Assembly (NCBI RefSeq): GCF_000711875.1
Contig: NZ_JONM01000008.1
Location: forward strand, 124,001 to 188,000
Length of the DNA stretch: 64,000 nucleotides
Direction of reading: 5' to 3'
Source of the DNA: Andreprevotia chitinilytica DSM 18519
GTDB lineage: Bacteria > Pseudomonadota > Gammaproteobacteria > Burkholderiales > Chitinibacteraceae
Part shown: positions 17,851-29,256 of the stretch, one piece after another
Position numbering within the stretch: the first letter of the stretch is position 1
Layout: each line of letters begins with the position of its first letter
Notes under the pieces: model-generated
Told to the model about the DNA's origin: nothing
Database searches by the model: none
The model's input: the letters and a program-made list of their open reading frames with translations, nothing else
Position numbers and translations under genes: made by a program

Positions 17851-18043
17851 GAACCTGTTCAAAGTCTTTTTTGGCAACGTTTACGTTGCCATTTCCCCCC
17901 TTTTTGAAGGGGGCAAGGGGGGATTTCTGCGGCATCTCCACATCCACTTGCGTCGAAATCCCCCTCAGTCCCCCTTCACGAAGGGGGAAGTAAAGCCCAG
18001 CAGCGCTTCACGTTGGCGGTTTGCGAGACTTTGAACAGCTTCC
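17851..18043. repeat. Palindromic intergenic repeat with CCCCCTTTTTGAAGGGGG core
   Basis: The gap holds nested dyads. CTGTTCAAAGTCT (17855-17867) pairs with AGACTTTGAACAG (18026-18038). GGCAACGT-TT-ACGTTGCC makes a hairpin at 17873-17890. The centre has a GGGGGATTTC arm inverted to GAAATCCCCC and two small C5/G5 hairpins (for example CCCCCTTCACGAAGGGGG). It looks like a mobile or formerly mobile repeat. Only this copy is in the window. Confidence 0.65.
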
Positions 18044-18097
18044 AAGAGGGACCGAGCGCCAAGCCCGGCTGCTATCATCGGCAGCGAATTGTCGAAA

Positions 18098-20749
18098 ATG
18101 TGTGCCATGGCTGTCCTGCCCGAAGAAACTCCAATCTCCTTTGTTGACGTGCTGCGATTACCCGTCGCGGGCACCGTGCTGCTCACCGTCAACAATCGCT
18201 TGGCCCGGCGTTTGGCCGCGGATGTACTCGCTCAGCACGCCGCCAACGGCCAGCTGGTGGCGGAGTTACCCGTCATCCTGCCGCTCTCCGCCTGGCTGGC
18301 ATCGCTCGATGAAGCAACCGCTTTCCTGCCGGATGTATCGTTACCCGCCCACCGCTTCGATGACTTCGCCGCCCAACTGATCTGGGCACAGGCGATCCAC
18401 AGCGAAGAAAAAGAACGCCCGATCTTCGATGAACGCCAGCTGGCCGCCCTTGCAACGCAAGCCGATGCCCTGCAAGCCGATTGGGATGTGCGCATCAAGC
18501 CGGACGAGGCGACCGAAGAAGCCATTCGCTATTCCCATTGGCAAAGCCGCTACCGCAAGTTGCTGACCAAGCTGGATGGGGATGATGACAATCAACGCAT
18601 TGAGCGCGTCTCACGCTTGCTGGAAAGAGGTCAGCTGACCATCCCAAGCATGCTGATTTTGGCCGGTTTCCGCGAACTCTCCCCGCGACTAACGCGCTTG
18701 CTCACAGCGATCGCTGCTCATGGCTGCCGCATCCACCATCTGCTCGACGACGGAGAGACAGCAACCGAGCCTCCGCGCCGTTTCGCCGCCACCGACCGCA
18801 CGGGCGAATGGCGCGCCGCTGCTGGATGGGCCGCGCAGCAACTCGCCGCCAAGCCCGAAAGCCATTTCGCCATCCTCGCGCCACGCCTGGAAAACGATGC
18901 GCCATTCGCTCGACGCGTACTGCTGGATGCCATGGGCAGCGGGGATGCCTTCAACGTTGCCATTGGCCGTCCGCTGGCTGATTGGCCGCTGGCGCGTGCG
19001 GCGTTGGCCTGGTTGGTTGTCCTCACCGAAAACAAATCCTGGCAGCCCGCCGATCTGGGGGCCGCGTTATTGGCTGGCCATTGCGCGGGCGATGCTGGCG
19101 AGGCAGCCGAGCGGGCGCGTATTGATGCCCGTTGGCGGCAACGTGGCGTGCTGAAGGTAGATCGGCACGATTGGCTGCGTGAGCTGTTTACCTGTCCGCG
19201 TTTGTCGGCGGCTTGGTTGGCAGCGAAAGCGATCATCGACGATGGCCGGCGTAATGTACGCTGCGATGACTGGGCCAAGCGCTTCAGCTCGGCGCTCGAT
19301 GCACTCGGTTTTCCGGGCGAGCGCGGGCTGGATAGTGTGGCATTTCAGGTCATGAACGAATTACAGGCTATGCTCGGGCGCTTTGCCGCGCTGGCCCCCG
19401 CCGCTGGCGAACTGAATGCCCGCGCCGCCGTGCAGCTCTTGACCCGCTTGGCGCGGGAAACGCCCTTCCAGCCCGAACGTAGCGCCACGGCCCGGCTGGA
19501 TGTGTTGGGACTGCTGGAAGCGGAAGGGGGCCGCTGGGACGGGGTGTGGATACTCGGCCTGACCGACGACATCCTGCCCAGCATCCCCAAGCCGAATCCC
19601 TTGCTACCGCTATCCGCCCTGCGTGCCGCCGGCGCGCCGCGCTCGACCCCGGAGCGAGAGCTGGCCTACGCCCACGAGCTGTTCGAACGGCTCTGCCAAT
19701 GCGCCCCCAATATCATCGTCAGCCATGCCGAACTGGACGGCGAACGCGAGCTGCGCGCCTCGCCCTTGATCGCGGCCTTGCCCGAATTCGACTGGATCGC
19801 CCCCGCTGCCGCATTGGCAAAGCCCGCTATCGTCGAACGCCTGCAAGACGAGCAAGGCCCGGCGCTGAATGAGCGGGATACCGTCGCTGGTGGTACAGGC
19901 GTGCTGGAAACCCAAGCCAAGAACCCGCAGTGGGCCTTTGTCCGCTACCGGCTTGGCGCGCAACAGCTGCCAGCGTACGCCGAGCAATTCACCGCCAATC
20001 TGCGCGGCATCTTTTTACACCGGGCGATGGAAGCGCTCTGGCGTGCGTTGCAAACGTCGCAAGTGCTGCAAGCGGCCCGTGCGGATGGATCGCTCGCCAG
20101 TCGCATCGGTGATGCAGTTACCCAAGCTGCAACGGATACGCTGGGCGATCTGCCCGAGGCGATTCGCGTGCTCGAAGCTGAACGCGCCGTGGTCGTGATC
20201 CGCGAATGGCTGCTGCTGGAAGCGCAACGCCTGCCATTTACCGTCGTCGCCACCGAATCGCCCCACGTGTGGCGACACGGCCCGCTTAATCTCAAGTTGC
20301 GACTGGATCGCCTCGACCGTGATGAGTTCGGCGGCGCAGTGATCATCGACTACAAGACCGGCAAAACGCTCGACACCAGCGGCTGGGCGCGCGAGCGGCC
20401 GACCGAGTTGCAACTACCGCTGTATGCAGCCGTGATCGGCGAAGATGTGACCGGGCTGGTGCTGGCTCGTCTCAACGCCCGCGAAGTCAGCGCCAAGGGG
20501 CTGGCGGCCGGTGAGTTTGGCTTGCCGGGCGTGAAAACCACAGCGGAACTCGACGAGCGCAAGGACGCGCTGGCTGGGGTGGCGTGGCATGACTTGCTCG
20601 GGCTGTGGCAAGGCCGCATCGCTGCTTTGGCGGATGAATTCGTCGCCGGCTACGCCGCCAATGTCACCGCCAACATCGGCGACCTGAATTACTGCGACGT
20701 GCTGCCTTTCCTGCGTGTGGCGCTGGAAGAGGAGGCGGACAGTGAATAA
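18098..20749 (+). CDS. AddB-like PD-(D/E)XK nuclease (probable DNA repair protein)
   Basis: About 883 residues. The N-terminal part reads LLTVNNRLARRLAADVLAQ and the middle has helicase-like but degenerate blocks (WILGLTDDILPSIPKPNPLLP, ERELAYAHELFERLCQ). The C-terminal nuclease has LRLDRLDRDEFGGAVIIDYKTGKT, the RecB-type D...DYK motif, and TELQLPLYA (the Q-motif). No four-Cys iron-sulfur cluster pattern is evident. It matches the family of large proteins encoded before a UvrD-type helicase in beta- and gammaproteobacteria. The downstream GTG start overlaps its last 8 nt, so translation is coupled. The start is uncertain among TTG 18089, ATG 18098 and ATG 18107. The likely role is with the next protein in double-strand-break end resection. 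Confidence 0.82.
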   Translation: MCAMAVLPEETPISFVDVLRLPVAGTVLLTVNNRLARRLAADVLAQHAANGQLVAELPVILPLSAWLASLDEATAFLPDVSLPAHRFDDFAAQLIWAQAIHSEEKERPIFDERQLAALATQADALQADWDVRIKPDEATEEAIRYSHWQSRYRKLLTKLDGDDDNQRIERVSRLLERGQLTIPSMLILAGFRELSPRLTRLLTAIAAHGCRIHHLLDDGETATEPPRRFAATDRTGEWRAAAGWAAQQLAAKPESHFAILAPRLENDAPFARRVLLDAMGSGDAFNVAIGRPLADWPLARAALAWLVVLTENKSWQPADLGAALLAGHCAGDAGEAAERARIDARWRQRGVLKVDRHDWLRELFTCPRLSAAWLAAKAIIDDGRRNVRCDDWAKRFSSALDALGFPGERGLDSVAFQVMNELQAMLGRFAALAPAAGELNARAAVQLLTRLARETPFQPERSATARLDVLGLLEAEGGRWDGVWILGLTDDILPSIPKPNPLLPLSALRAAGAPRSTPERELAYAHELFERLCQCAPNIIVSHAELDGERELRASPLIAALPEFDWIAPAAALAKPAIVERLQDEQGPALNERDTVAGGTGVLETQAKNPQWAFVRYRLGAQQLPAYAEQFTANLRGIFLHRAMEALWRALQTSQVLQAARADGSLASRIGDAVTQAATDTLGDLPEAIRVLEAERAVVVIREWLLLEAQRLPFTVVATESPHVWRHGPLNLKLRLDRLDRDEFGGAVIIDYKTGKTLDTSGWARERPTELQLPLYAAVIGEDVTGLVLARLNAREVSAKGLAAGEFGLPGVKTTAELDERKDALAGVAWHDLLGLWQGRIAALADEFVAGYAANVTANIGDLNYCDVLPFLRVALEEEADSE

Positions 20750-23700
20750 ACAACCCCAAGACTGGCAAGCCCGGCTCGATGCCGTCGATCCGGCGCGTTC
20801 CTTCCTCGTACAAGCGCCAGCGGGTTCCGGCAAGACCGAGCTGCTGACGGATCGTATCCTCGCCCTGTTGCCGACGGTGACCCGGCCGGAGGAAATCGTC
20901 GCCATCACCTTCACCCGCAAAGCCGCGGCCGAAATGCATGCTCGGGTGATGCAAAAGCTCGCGGCTGGGCGCGGGCCAGCGCCGGATGCCGAACATCTGC
21001 ACCGCAGCTGGCAACTGGCACGCAAGGCCTTGGAGCATGACGCAAAACAAGGCTGGCATCTGCTGGAGCACCCCGGCCGGCTCACCATCCAGACCATCGA
21101 CTCCTTCTGCGCCAGCCTGGTGCGGCGCATGCCTTATCTGAGCCAACTCGGCGGCATGCCATCGACCGTGGATGACGCCCGCCCGCATTACCTGGCCGCC
21201 GCCCGCGCTACCTTGGCATTGGCCGAAGAGGAAGCGCTTGGCGCACCAATCCGCACGCTGCTGGCGCATCTGGATGTCGATCTGCGCGCGACTGAGGCGC
21301 TGATTGCCGACATGCTCGCCAGTCGCGATCAATGGCTGCCTTTGCTGGGTGGATTTTCAATCGTCGCGGACGATGCGGAGCGTGTCGCGCTGGAAGGCAA
21401 TCTGCATGCGGTCGTGAGCGAAGAGTTGCAAGCCTTGGCGAATGCGATGCCGATGGGCTGGCAGTTTGAATTGCCGCCCATCGCCCGTGCGGTGGCGAGT
21501 TGCCAGCCGGAAGACTCGCAAGCCGCCGTCTTGGCCGGTTGGGAGGGGGACCTGCCAGCCACGCCAGACGCATTGCCCTACTGGCAAGCCTTGGCTGCGC
21601 TGCTACTCACCGGCAAGGGCGAGCTGCGCAAGCCGGGTGGCTTGAACGTCAAGAATGGCTTCCCCAAAGACACCGCGCACAAGGTGCAGATGGCGGAGTG
21701 GCTGGACGGGCAGGGCGTCAATCCGCAAGCGGAATGGATCATCCGGCTGGCGTCGGTCAATACCTTGCCGGAGCCGGTGTTCGCCAATAGCCAATGGACG
21801 GCGCTATCGTCACTGCTGACCACCCTCAAACTTGCCGCCGCGCAGTTGATCGTGCATTTCGCCCAGACCGGCGAAGTCGATTTCACCGAGATCGCGCAGC
21901 GGGCGTTGAATGCACTCGGCCAAAGCGATGCGCCGAGCGATTTGCTGCTCAAGCTCGATGCGAGCATCCGCCATCTGCTGATCGACGAATTCCAGGATAC
22001 GAGCCAGCCGCAGATCGATTTGCTGGCACGGCTCACGGCCGGTTGGCAGACCGATGACATGGGGCGAGGCGATGGCCGCACGCTGTTTCTGGTCGGCGAT
22101 CCGATGCAGTCGATCTACCGCTTTCGCAAGGCAGAGGTCGGCTTGTTCCTGGCCGCACGCGATCATGGCGTCGGTGAGATCAGTCCGGCCTTTCTGGCGC
22201 TGACCGATAACTTCCGCTCGCAAGCGGGCATCGTCGATTGGGTGAATACCAGCTTCGCCAAGCTCTTTCCACCGCATGACGACGCGGAAAGCAGCGCCAT
22301 TGCCTACGCCAAATCCAGCGCCTTCAATGCGCAGCTGGAAGGTCCGGCGGTCACTTTTCATCCGGTCTGGAAACGCGATGGTTTGGCCTTGGCGCAGCCG
22401 GAAGACGCCACCGTGCTGCAGCTGGTGCAAAACGCATTGGCGGCAAATCCAGAAGGTAGCGTCGCCATTCTGGTGCGTGCCAAGAGCCATGCCCACGCGA
22501 TTGCACGCTCGCTGACTGGTGCGGGTATCGCGCACAAGGCGGTCGAGCTGACCCCCCTGGCACAGCGGCCGGTGGTGGCCGATCTGGTGCAACTGGCGCG
22601 GGCCTTGTCGCATGGTGGCGATCGATTGGCGTGGTTATGCGTGCTGCGTGCGCCGTGGTGTGGCCTGACGCTCAACACGCTGGCGACCTTGTTCAGTCGC
22701 GATTTTGAAACGACCATCCCGGCTTTGCTGCGCCACTCGCCCAATGTGGCCGCCTTGCCGGATGACGAACGCCAGCGGGTCGAAGCCGCCAGCGCCATCT
22801 TACTGGACGACAGCAATGCCAGCGGCGCGTTGCCGTTTGCTGCATGGGTGGCCAGCATCTGGCGCAAATTGGGTGGGCCGAACCTGTACGCGACCGCGCG
22901 CGATGCGATGGATGCCGAGCGTTTTTTCCAATTGCTCGAGGAGCTTGCGCCTTATGGCGGGCTTGATCCGGCGACGCTGGATGACGCGCTGGCGCGCTTG
23001 TTCGCTGCTGCTGATCCAGCTGCCGGCCGGGTCGAAATCATGACCATGCACAAGTCGAAAGGCTTGCAGTTCGATACCGTGATCTTGCCGGGCTTGCAGC
23101 GCAAATCGCCGCCGGATCATCCACCGCTGCTGCGGCTGGAGTTATCGCAGGGCCGGTTGTTGTTGGGGCCGATCAAGCCACTGGCCGAGACTGAGCATGA
23201 TCCCGTGTCCAGATACCTCGGTGAGCGGAACAAGCGGCGGGCGGAGTACGAAATCGACCGTTTGTTGTACGTCGCCGCCACGCGGGCCAAACATCGGCTG
23301 CATCTGGTGGGCGAGCTGAATCTCAACAGTGAAACCGGTGAGATTCGCAAGCCGCAGGCATCCAGCTTGATGGCGCGACTGTGGCCGGTGCTTGTGATCC
23401 CCGCGCCACCGGTGGCAGAAGTTGCGACAGCGGCCCCTGAATCCGCAGGAGAATGGCTCGGGCCGTTATTGACGCGCGTTGCCAGCATGCCTGGGGCCGA
23501 GTCCGCGCCAACCAGTCAGCCAGTGGCATCACCGCGTTTCGGACTCGGTCACGCCAAGGTCGAGAGTGCAGTCGGCACACTCGCTCACGCGTGGCTGGAG
23601 CGGATCGGTCAGGACGGACTTGCTCGCTGGCCGGCTGCTGCGTTGACCGCAGCGCTGCCGCAGATGCAAACCCAGCTGACGCGGAGTGGTGTGCCGGCCG

Positions 23701-24119
23701 TGACCGCCAGTGCGGCGGCACGCACCGTTCTGGATGCGTTGCTGGCAACGTTGGAAGACGAGCGGGGGCGGTGGTTGCTCACCCAGCCGGCACGGCGGGA
23801 ATGGCGCTTGCACGATATGGCGGGTCGTCAGTCGATCATCGATCTGGCGCTGGAAACGGCGGAGGGGTGGCTCATCGTCGACTACAAAACGACACGTCGG
23901 CAGGTGGAGGAAACTGCGGAAGCCTTTGCTGCCAGACTCGTTGCCGCTTATCGGCCACAGCTGCGTCGCTACGCAATCCAGCTGCAACAGCTCACCGGCC
24001 GGCCGGCAGTCGGGGCGCTTTATTTACCGCTGGCGAGTCTGTGGCTGGATGTGCCCGTCGATGACGGACTGATGGCCGAAGTGGTCGACGGTGCAGCAGA
24101 CGGGGTGCCGCGCGCGTAG
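20742..24119 (+). CDS. UvrD/RecB-type helicase-nuclease, AddA-like
   Basis: 1125 residues from GTG 20742, which has AGGAGG 5 nt upstream. Superfamily 1 motifs are in order: APAGSGKTELLTDRIL (Walker A), ITFTRKAAAEM, LLIDEFQDTSQPQIDLL (Walker B), LVGDPMQSIYRFRKAEV, ALTDNFRS, MTMHKSKGLQFDTVILPGL and LLYVAATRAKHRLHLV. A C-terminal RecB-like nuclease shows IIDLALETAEGWLIVDYKT and QLRRYAIQLQ. With the preceding AddB-like protein it should form a two-nuclease AddAB-type complex that processes double-strand breaks for RecA. No recBCD gene is seen. Its last 100 bp overlap, on the other strand, the end of the cheB gene. Confidence 0.9.
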   Translation: MNKQPQDWQARLDAVDPARSFLVQAPAGSGKTELLTDRILALLPTVTRPEEIVAITFTRKAAAEMHARVMQKLAAGRGPAPDAEHLHRSWQLARKALEHDAKQGWHLLEHPGRLTIQTIDSFCASLVRRMPYLSQLGGMPSTVDDARPHYLAAARATLALAEEEALGAPIRTLLAHLDVDLRATEALIADMLASRDQWLPLLGGFSIVADDAERVALEGNLHAVVSEELQALANAMPMGWQFELPPIARAVASCQPEDSQAAVLAGWEGDLPATPDALPYWQALAALLLTGKGELRKPGGLNVKNGFPKDTAHKVQMAEWLDGQGVNPQAEWIIRLASVNTLPEPVFANSQWTALSSLLTTLKLAAAQLIVHFAQTGEVDFTEIAQRALNALGQSDAPSDLLLKLDASIRHLLIDEFQDTSQPQIDLLARLTAGWQTDDMGRGDGRTLFLVGDPMQSIYRFRKAEVGLFLAARDHGVGEISPAFLALTDNFRSQAGIVDWVNTSFAKLFPPHDDAESSAIAYAKSSAFNAQLEGPAVTFHPVWKRDGLALAQPEDATVLQLVQNALAANPEGSVAILVRAKSHAHAIARSLTGAGIAHKAVELTPLAQRPVVADLVQLARALSHGGDRLAWLCVLRAPWCGLTLNTLATLFSRDFETTIPALLRHSPNVAALPDDERQRVEAASAILLDDSNASGALPFAAWVASIWRKLGGPNLYATARDAMDAERFFQLLEELAPYGGLDPATLDDALARLFAAADPAAGRVEIMTMHKSKGLQFDTVILPGLQRKSPPDHPPLLRLELSQGRLLLGPIKPLAETEHDPVSRYLGERNKRRAEYEIDRLLYVAATRAKHRLHLVGELNLNSETGEIRKPQASSLMARLWPVLVIPAPPVAEVATAAPESAGEWLGPLLTRVASMPGAESAPTSQPVASPRFGLGHAKVESAVGTLAHAWLERIGQDGLARWPAAALTAALPQMQTQLTRSGVPAVTASAAARTVLDALLATLEDERGRWLLTQPARREWRLHDMAGRQSIIDLALETAEGWLIVDYKTTRRQVEETAEAFAARLVAAYRPQLRRYAIQLQQLTGRPAVGALYLPLASLWLDVPVDDGLMAEVVDGAADGVPRA

Positions 24120-25339
24120 CTGGCGATCAGCCGGGGCACGTCATGCAGGGATACGACATTGGTCACGCCACCTAGTCGAATCGCCTCGCGTGGCATACCG
24201 AAGACGGTGCAGGTTTTTTCGTCTTGTGCGTAGGTCGTGCCGCCCACTTCGTGCAGTTCGCGCAAGCACTTGGCGCCATCGTCGCCCATGCCGGTTAGCA
24301 AAAAGCCGATGCCGTTCTGGCCGGCCGCGTTGGCGGTGGAGCGGAATAGCACATCCACCGACGGACGATGCCGGGTGATCAGCGGCCCGTCGATGATTTC
24401 CACATGGTATTGCGCGCCATTGCGCTTGAGCAGCATGTGTTTGCCGCCAGGCGCGATCAACGCCACGCCGGGGCGCAGGCGTTCGTTATTCGTGGCTTGC
24501 CGGACTTCGATTTTCGACAGGCTATTGAGCCGCGCCGCGAAATTGGCAGTGAAGTTCTCCGGCATGTGCTGAACGATGATGATCGGCGGGCTGTTGGCCG
24601 GCAGGTGCGGCAGGATCGCCTCCAACGCCTGCACGCCACCGGTGGATGCGCCAATGGCGATCACCGGCCCGGTGAGCTGCGCCACGCCGTTGCGCGTTGG
24701 TGCGGGCAACAGCATATCGGGCGAGAGCTTGGGGCCGGACATGCGCTCGTTGATGACCGAGACCGAGGCGTTGGTAGTAGCGGGCCGGGGCGCCGGGGCG
24801 GGGGCGGAAGGTGGCGCGACATAACCCGAACGAATCTGGCCGGATGGCGTAATCGGCGTGGTGGCACGGGCGGTAATTGGTGCAGGAGGGGGCGGAGGCG
24901 GTGGTCGCATCGCCCCGATTTGCGGCATGCCACGATGACCGCCACGGCTTTGCGCAGCGGCGCGTACCGCCTGGACCAGATTCGCGGAATTGTCTTGAAT
25001 CTGGCGCATCATCAACGAGGCCCGGTTCACCACCGCCACCGCGCCGTGTTCCATCATCTGCAGCGCCAGTTTGCTGGAGCGATCGGTTTGCGAGGCAATC
25101 GCGACCGCTGGGGTCTTTCGCTCGCTCTGCAAGGCGCGTAGCAGCGCCACGCAATCCAGACCGGGGATATCCGTATCGATCACTACCACGTCCGGCTGCT
25201 GACTGCGAAACAGGCTGCGCGCTGCATGCGGTTCCCCCGCCAGCCCGACCACCACGAACTCGGATACAGCCTTGAGCGAATCACTCATGGCGAGCCTGGC
25301 GATCGGCGAGTGGTCGATGATGAGGACTTTGGTGGGCAT
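24020..25339 (-). CDS. cheB: CheB-type protein-glutamate methylesterase
   Basis: 439 residues from ATG 25339. The receiver domain has KVLIIDHSPIARLAM (the usual DD is D-H here), Asp in VVIDTDIPGLD, and little of the standard K-P end. A 100-residue Pro/Ala-rich linker (about 150-240, including nine consecutive prolines broken by one Ala) leads to the catalytic domain with IGASTGG (Ser), IIIVQHMPENFT (His) and GMGDDGAKCLREL (Asp). The C-terminal tail is Ser/Thr/Pro-rich and overlaps the helicase gene tail to tail. No other chemotaxis gene is near, so it may be a secondary or orphan CheB. The non-standard receiver may not be phosphorylated normally. Confidence 0.88.
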   Translation of the reverse strand: MPTKVLIIDHSPIARLAMSDSLKAVSEFVVVGLAGEPHAARSLFRSQQPDVVVIDTDIPGLDCVALLRALQSERKTPAVAIASQTDRSSKLALQMMEHGAVAVVNRASLMMRQIQDNSANLVQAVRAAAQSRGGHRGMPQIGAMRPPPPPPPAPITARATTPITPSGQIRSGYVAPPSAPAPAPRPATTNASVSVINERMSGPKLSPDMLLPAPTRNGVAQLTGPVIAIGASTGGVQALEAILPHLPANSPPIIIVQHMPENFTANFAARLNSLSKIEVRQATNNERLRPGVALIAPGGKHMLLKRNGAQYHVEIIDGPLITRHRPSVDVLFRSTANAAGQNGIGFLLTGMGDDGAKCLRELHEVGGTTYAQDEKTCTVFGMPREAIRLGGVTNVVSLHDVPRLIASYARGTPSAAPSTTSAISPSSTGTSSHRLASGK

Positions 25340-25440
25340 CAGTCGCTTTATAGCGTCTCGTTGGCGCTGGATTGAAATGGGCGAATGTTTCTTTATAGCG
25401 ATGCTGCAGGCGAATCGTGACACGAATGCTGCAATGCCAT

Positions 25441-25456
25441 TGGGCTAAAAATTGCC
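25441..25456 (+). promoter_or_regulatory. Candidate sigma-54 promoter of the ast genes
   Basis: TGGGCTAAAAATTGCC has the GG-N10-GC spacing and a TTGC -12 half, 76 nt before the astA start. In E. coli the ast operon depends on sigma-54 and NtrC. The -24 half (TGGGCT against TGGCAC) is only a partial match. Confidence 0.3.
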
Positions 25457-25531
25457 TTGATTGGTGCTTTACCGGATGGCCCGACCCTGAGGCGGTGACT
25501 AGGCTCACTAAGCAAAGACAAGGTTCAAACC

Positions 25532-28032
<2,501 letters not shown>

Positions 28033-28054
28033 TTTTGTAAGAAGGCGAGCCAAG

Positions 28055-28138
28055 ATGAAGACAATGGCATGTACGGGACTTGTCGAACTGACAGCCTTGC
28101 CGGCCATCGGTAGCATTTACACTTTTCCAGTCGAATAG
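28055..28138 (+). other. Possible 27-codon leader ORF between astD and astE
   Basis: ATG at 28055 opens MKTMACTGLVELTALPAIG and ends at TAG 28136-28138, 8 bp before astE. An AAGGCGAG stretch lies 8-10 nt upstream. It fills the gap where astB would be in the usual order. It could be a translated spacer that couples astD to astE or plain noncoding sequence. Confidence 0.25.
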
Positions 28139-28146
28139 TACCGATC

Positions 28147-29160
28147 ATGTCCAATCACTCTTTCCTGCAGCAGACGCTCGACGGCAAAACAACGCTTGGC
28201 TTGCCGTACTGCTTGTTCAACGGCGTGCGTGTACAGGTCATGGACGAAGGGGTGATTCGCTTCGAGCCGCACGATGGCGAAAACCGCAAGCTGGATCTGG
28301 TGATTTCCTGCGGCATTCATGGCAACGAGACTGCGCCGGTCGAGCTGGTTGATCGTTTGATCTCGCGCCTGTTGGCCGGCGAGTTGCGCCCGAAGTCACG
28401 CGTGTTGTTCGTGTTTGGCAACGTCGACGCATTGCGCAGTGGCAACCGCTTCGTCACGCAAGACATGAACCGCTTGTTCTGCCGCGTTCCCGAAGTGAGC
28501 GACGATCAGGAGCAGCGCCGCGCCACGATGCTGGAAATGCAGTTGATGCGTTTCTTTGCCCGCGCCATGCAAGACGGCAAACCGCGCCTGCATTACGACT
28601 TGCACACCGCCATCCACGGGAGCCTGGTCGAGAAATTCGCCATTTACCCGCTGCCGCCGATCGGCAAGCAGTTCGAACCGGTCGAGATCGCCCGGCTGGC
28701 GCAGGCCGGCATTTCCGCCGTGTTGTTGCAATCGACCACCTCGACGACCTTCTCGTTCTATTCCAGCCGCCATTGCGATGCGACCTCGTTCACCATCGAG
28801 CTGGGCCGCGCCATGCCCTTTGGCCACAACGCAGGGGTCGATCTATCCGAGATGGAGCAATATCTCGCTACCTTGATCGAAGGCGAATTGCCGCCGGCGG
28901 ATCTGGTGCCGGAAACCACGCAGGTGTTCCGCGTCTCCCGCGAGGTGATCAAGGAAAGCGATGCGTTCAAGTTGTTGATCGACGCCAAGACCGATAACTT
29001 CATGCCGTTGCCGCAGGGCATGTTGCTGGCTGAAGACGGTGAGAAGCGCTGGATCGTGACCGAGGAAAATGCCCGCATCATTTTCCCGAACCCGGATGTC
29101 GCCGTGGGCCAACGCGCCGGGCTGATCATCGTGCCATCACGCAGCTATAGCCGGAATTGA
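28147..29160 (+). CDS. astE: Succinylglutamate desuccinylase
   Basis: A zinc hydrolase that splits N-succinylglutamate into succinate and glutamate, the last AST step. 337 residues, normal. It has the metal-binding SCGIHGNETAPVELVD (His and Glu), FGNVDALRSGNRFVTQDMNR, and the third ligand His in YDLHTAIHGS. TSFTIELGRAMPFGHN is close to the family end of the active site. astB (succinylarginine dihydrolase) and astC (aminotransferase) are not in this window, so steps two and three must be encoded elsewhere or be replaced. A bidirectional terminator follows. Confidence 0.95.
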   Translation: MSNHSFLQQTLDGKTTLGLPYCLFNGVRVQVMDEGVIRFEPHDGENRKLDLVISCGIHGNETAPVELVDRLISRLLAGELRPKSRVLFVFGNVDALRSGNRFVTQDMNRLFCRVPEVSDDQEQRRATMLEMQLMRFFARAMQDGKPRLHYDLHTAIHGSLVEKFAIYPLPPIGKQFEPVEIARLAQAGISAVLLQSTTSTTFSFYSSRHCDATSFTIELGRAMPFGHNAGVDLSEMEQYLATLIEGELPPADLVPETTQVFRVSREVIKESDAFKLLIDAKTDNFMPLPQGMLLAEDGEKRWIVTEENARIIFPNPDVAVGQRAGLIIVPSRSYSRN

Positions 29161-29191
29161 GTCACGGTTGGGCGAGTGAAACGCACCCAAT

Positions 29192-29223
29192 AAAAAACGG
29201 GCAGCTGAGGCTGCCCGTTTTTT
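29192..29223. terminator. Bidirectional terminator between astE and NlpC/P60 gene
   Basis: A perfect CGGGCAGC/GCTGCCCG stem bordered by six A and six T. It serves convergent genes on both sides. Confidence 0.88.
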
Positions 29224-29256
29224 ATTGCGCTGACCGGTCGATCAGCAATGCAATCA

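Noticed and set aside
24020-24119. Frameshift or fusion at the helicase/cheB overlap
   Set aside because: Both frames are intact through the overlap; it is a tail-to-tail antisense overlap of 100 bp.
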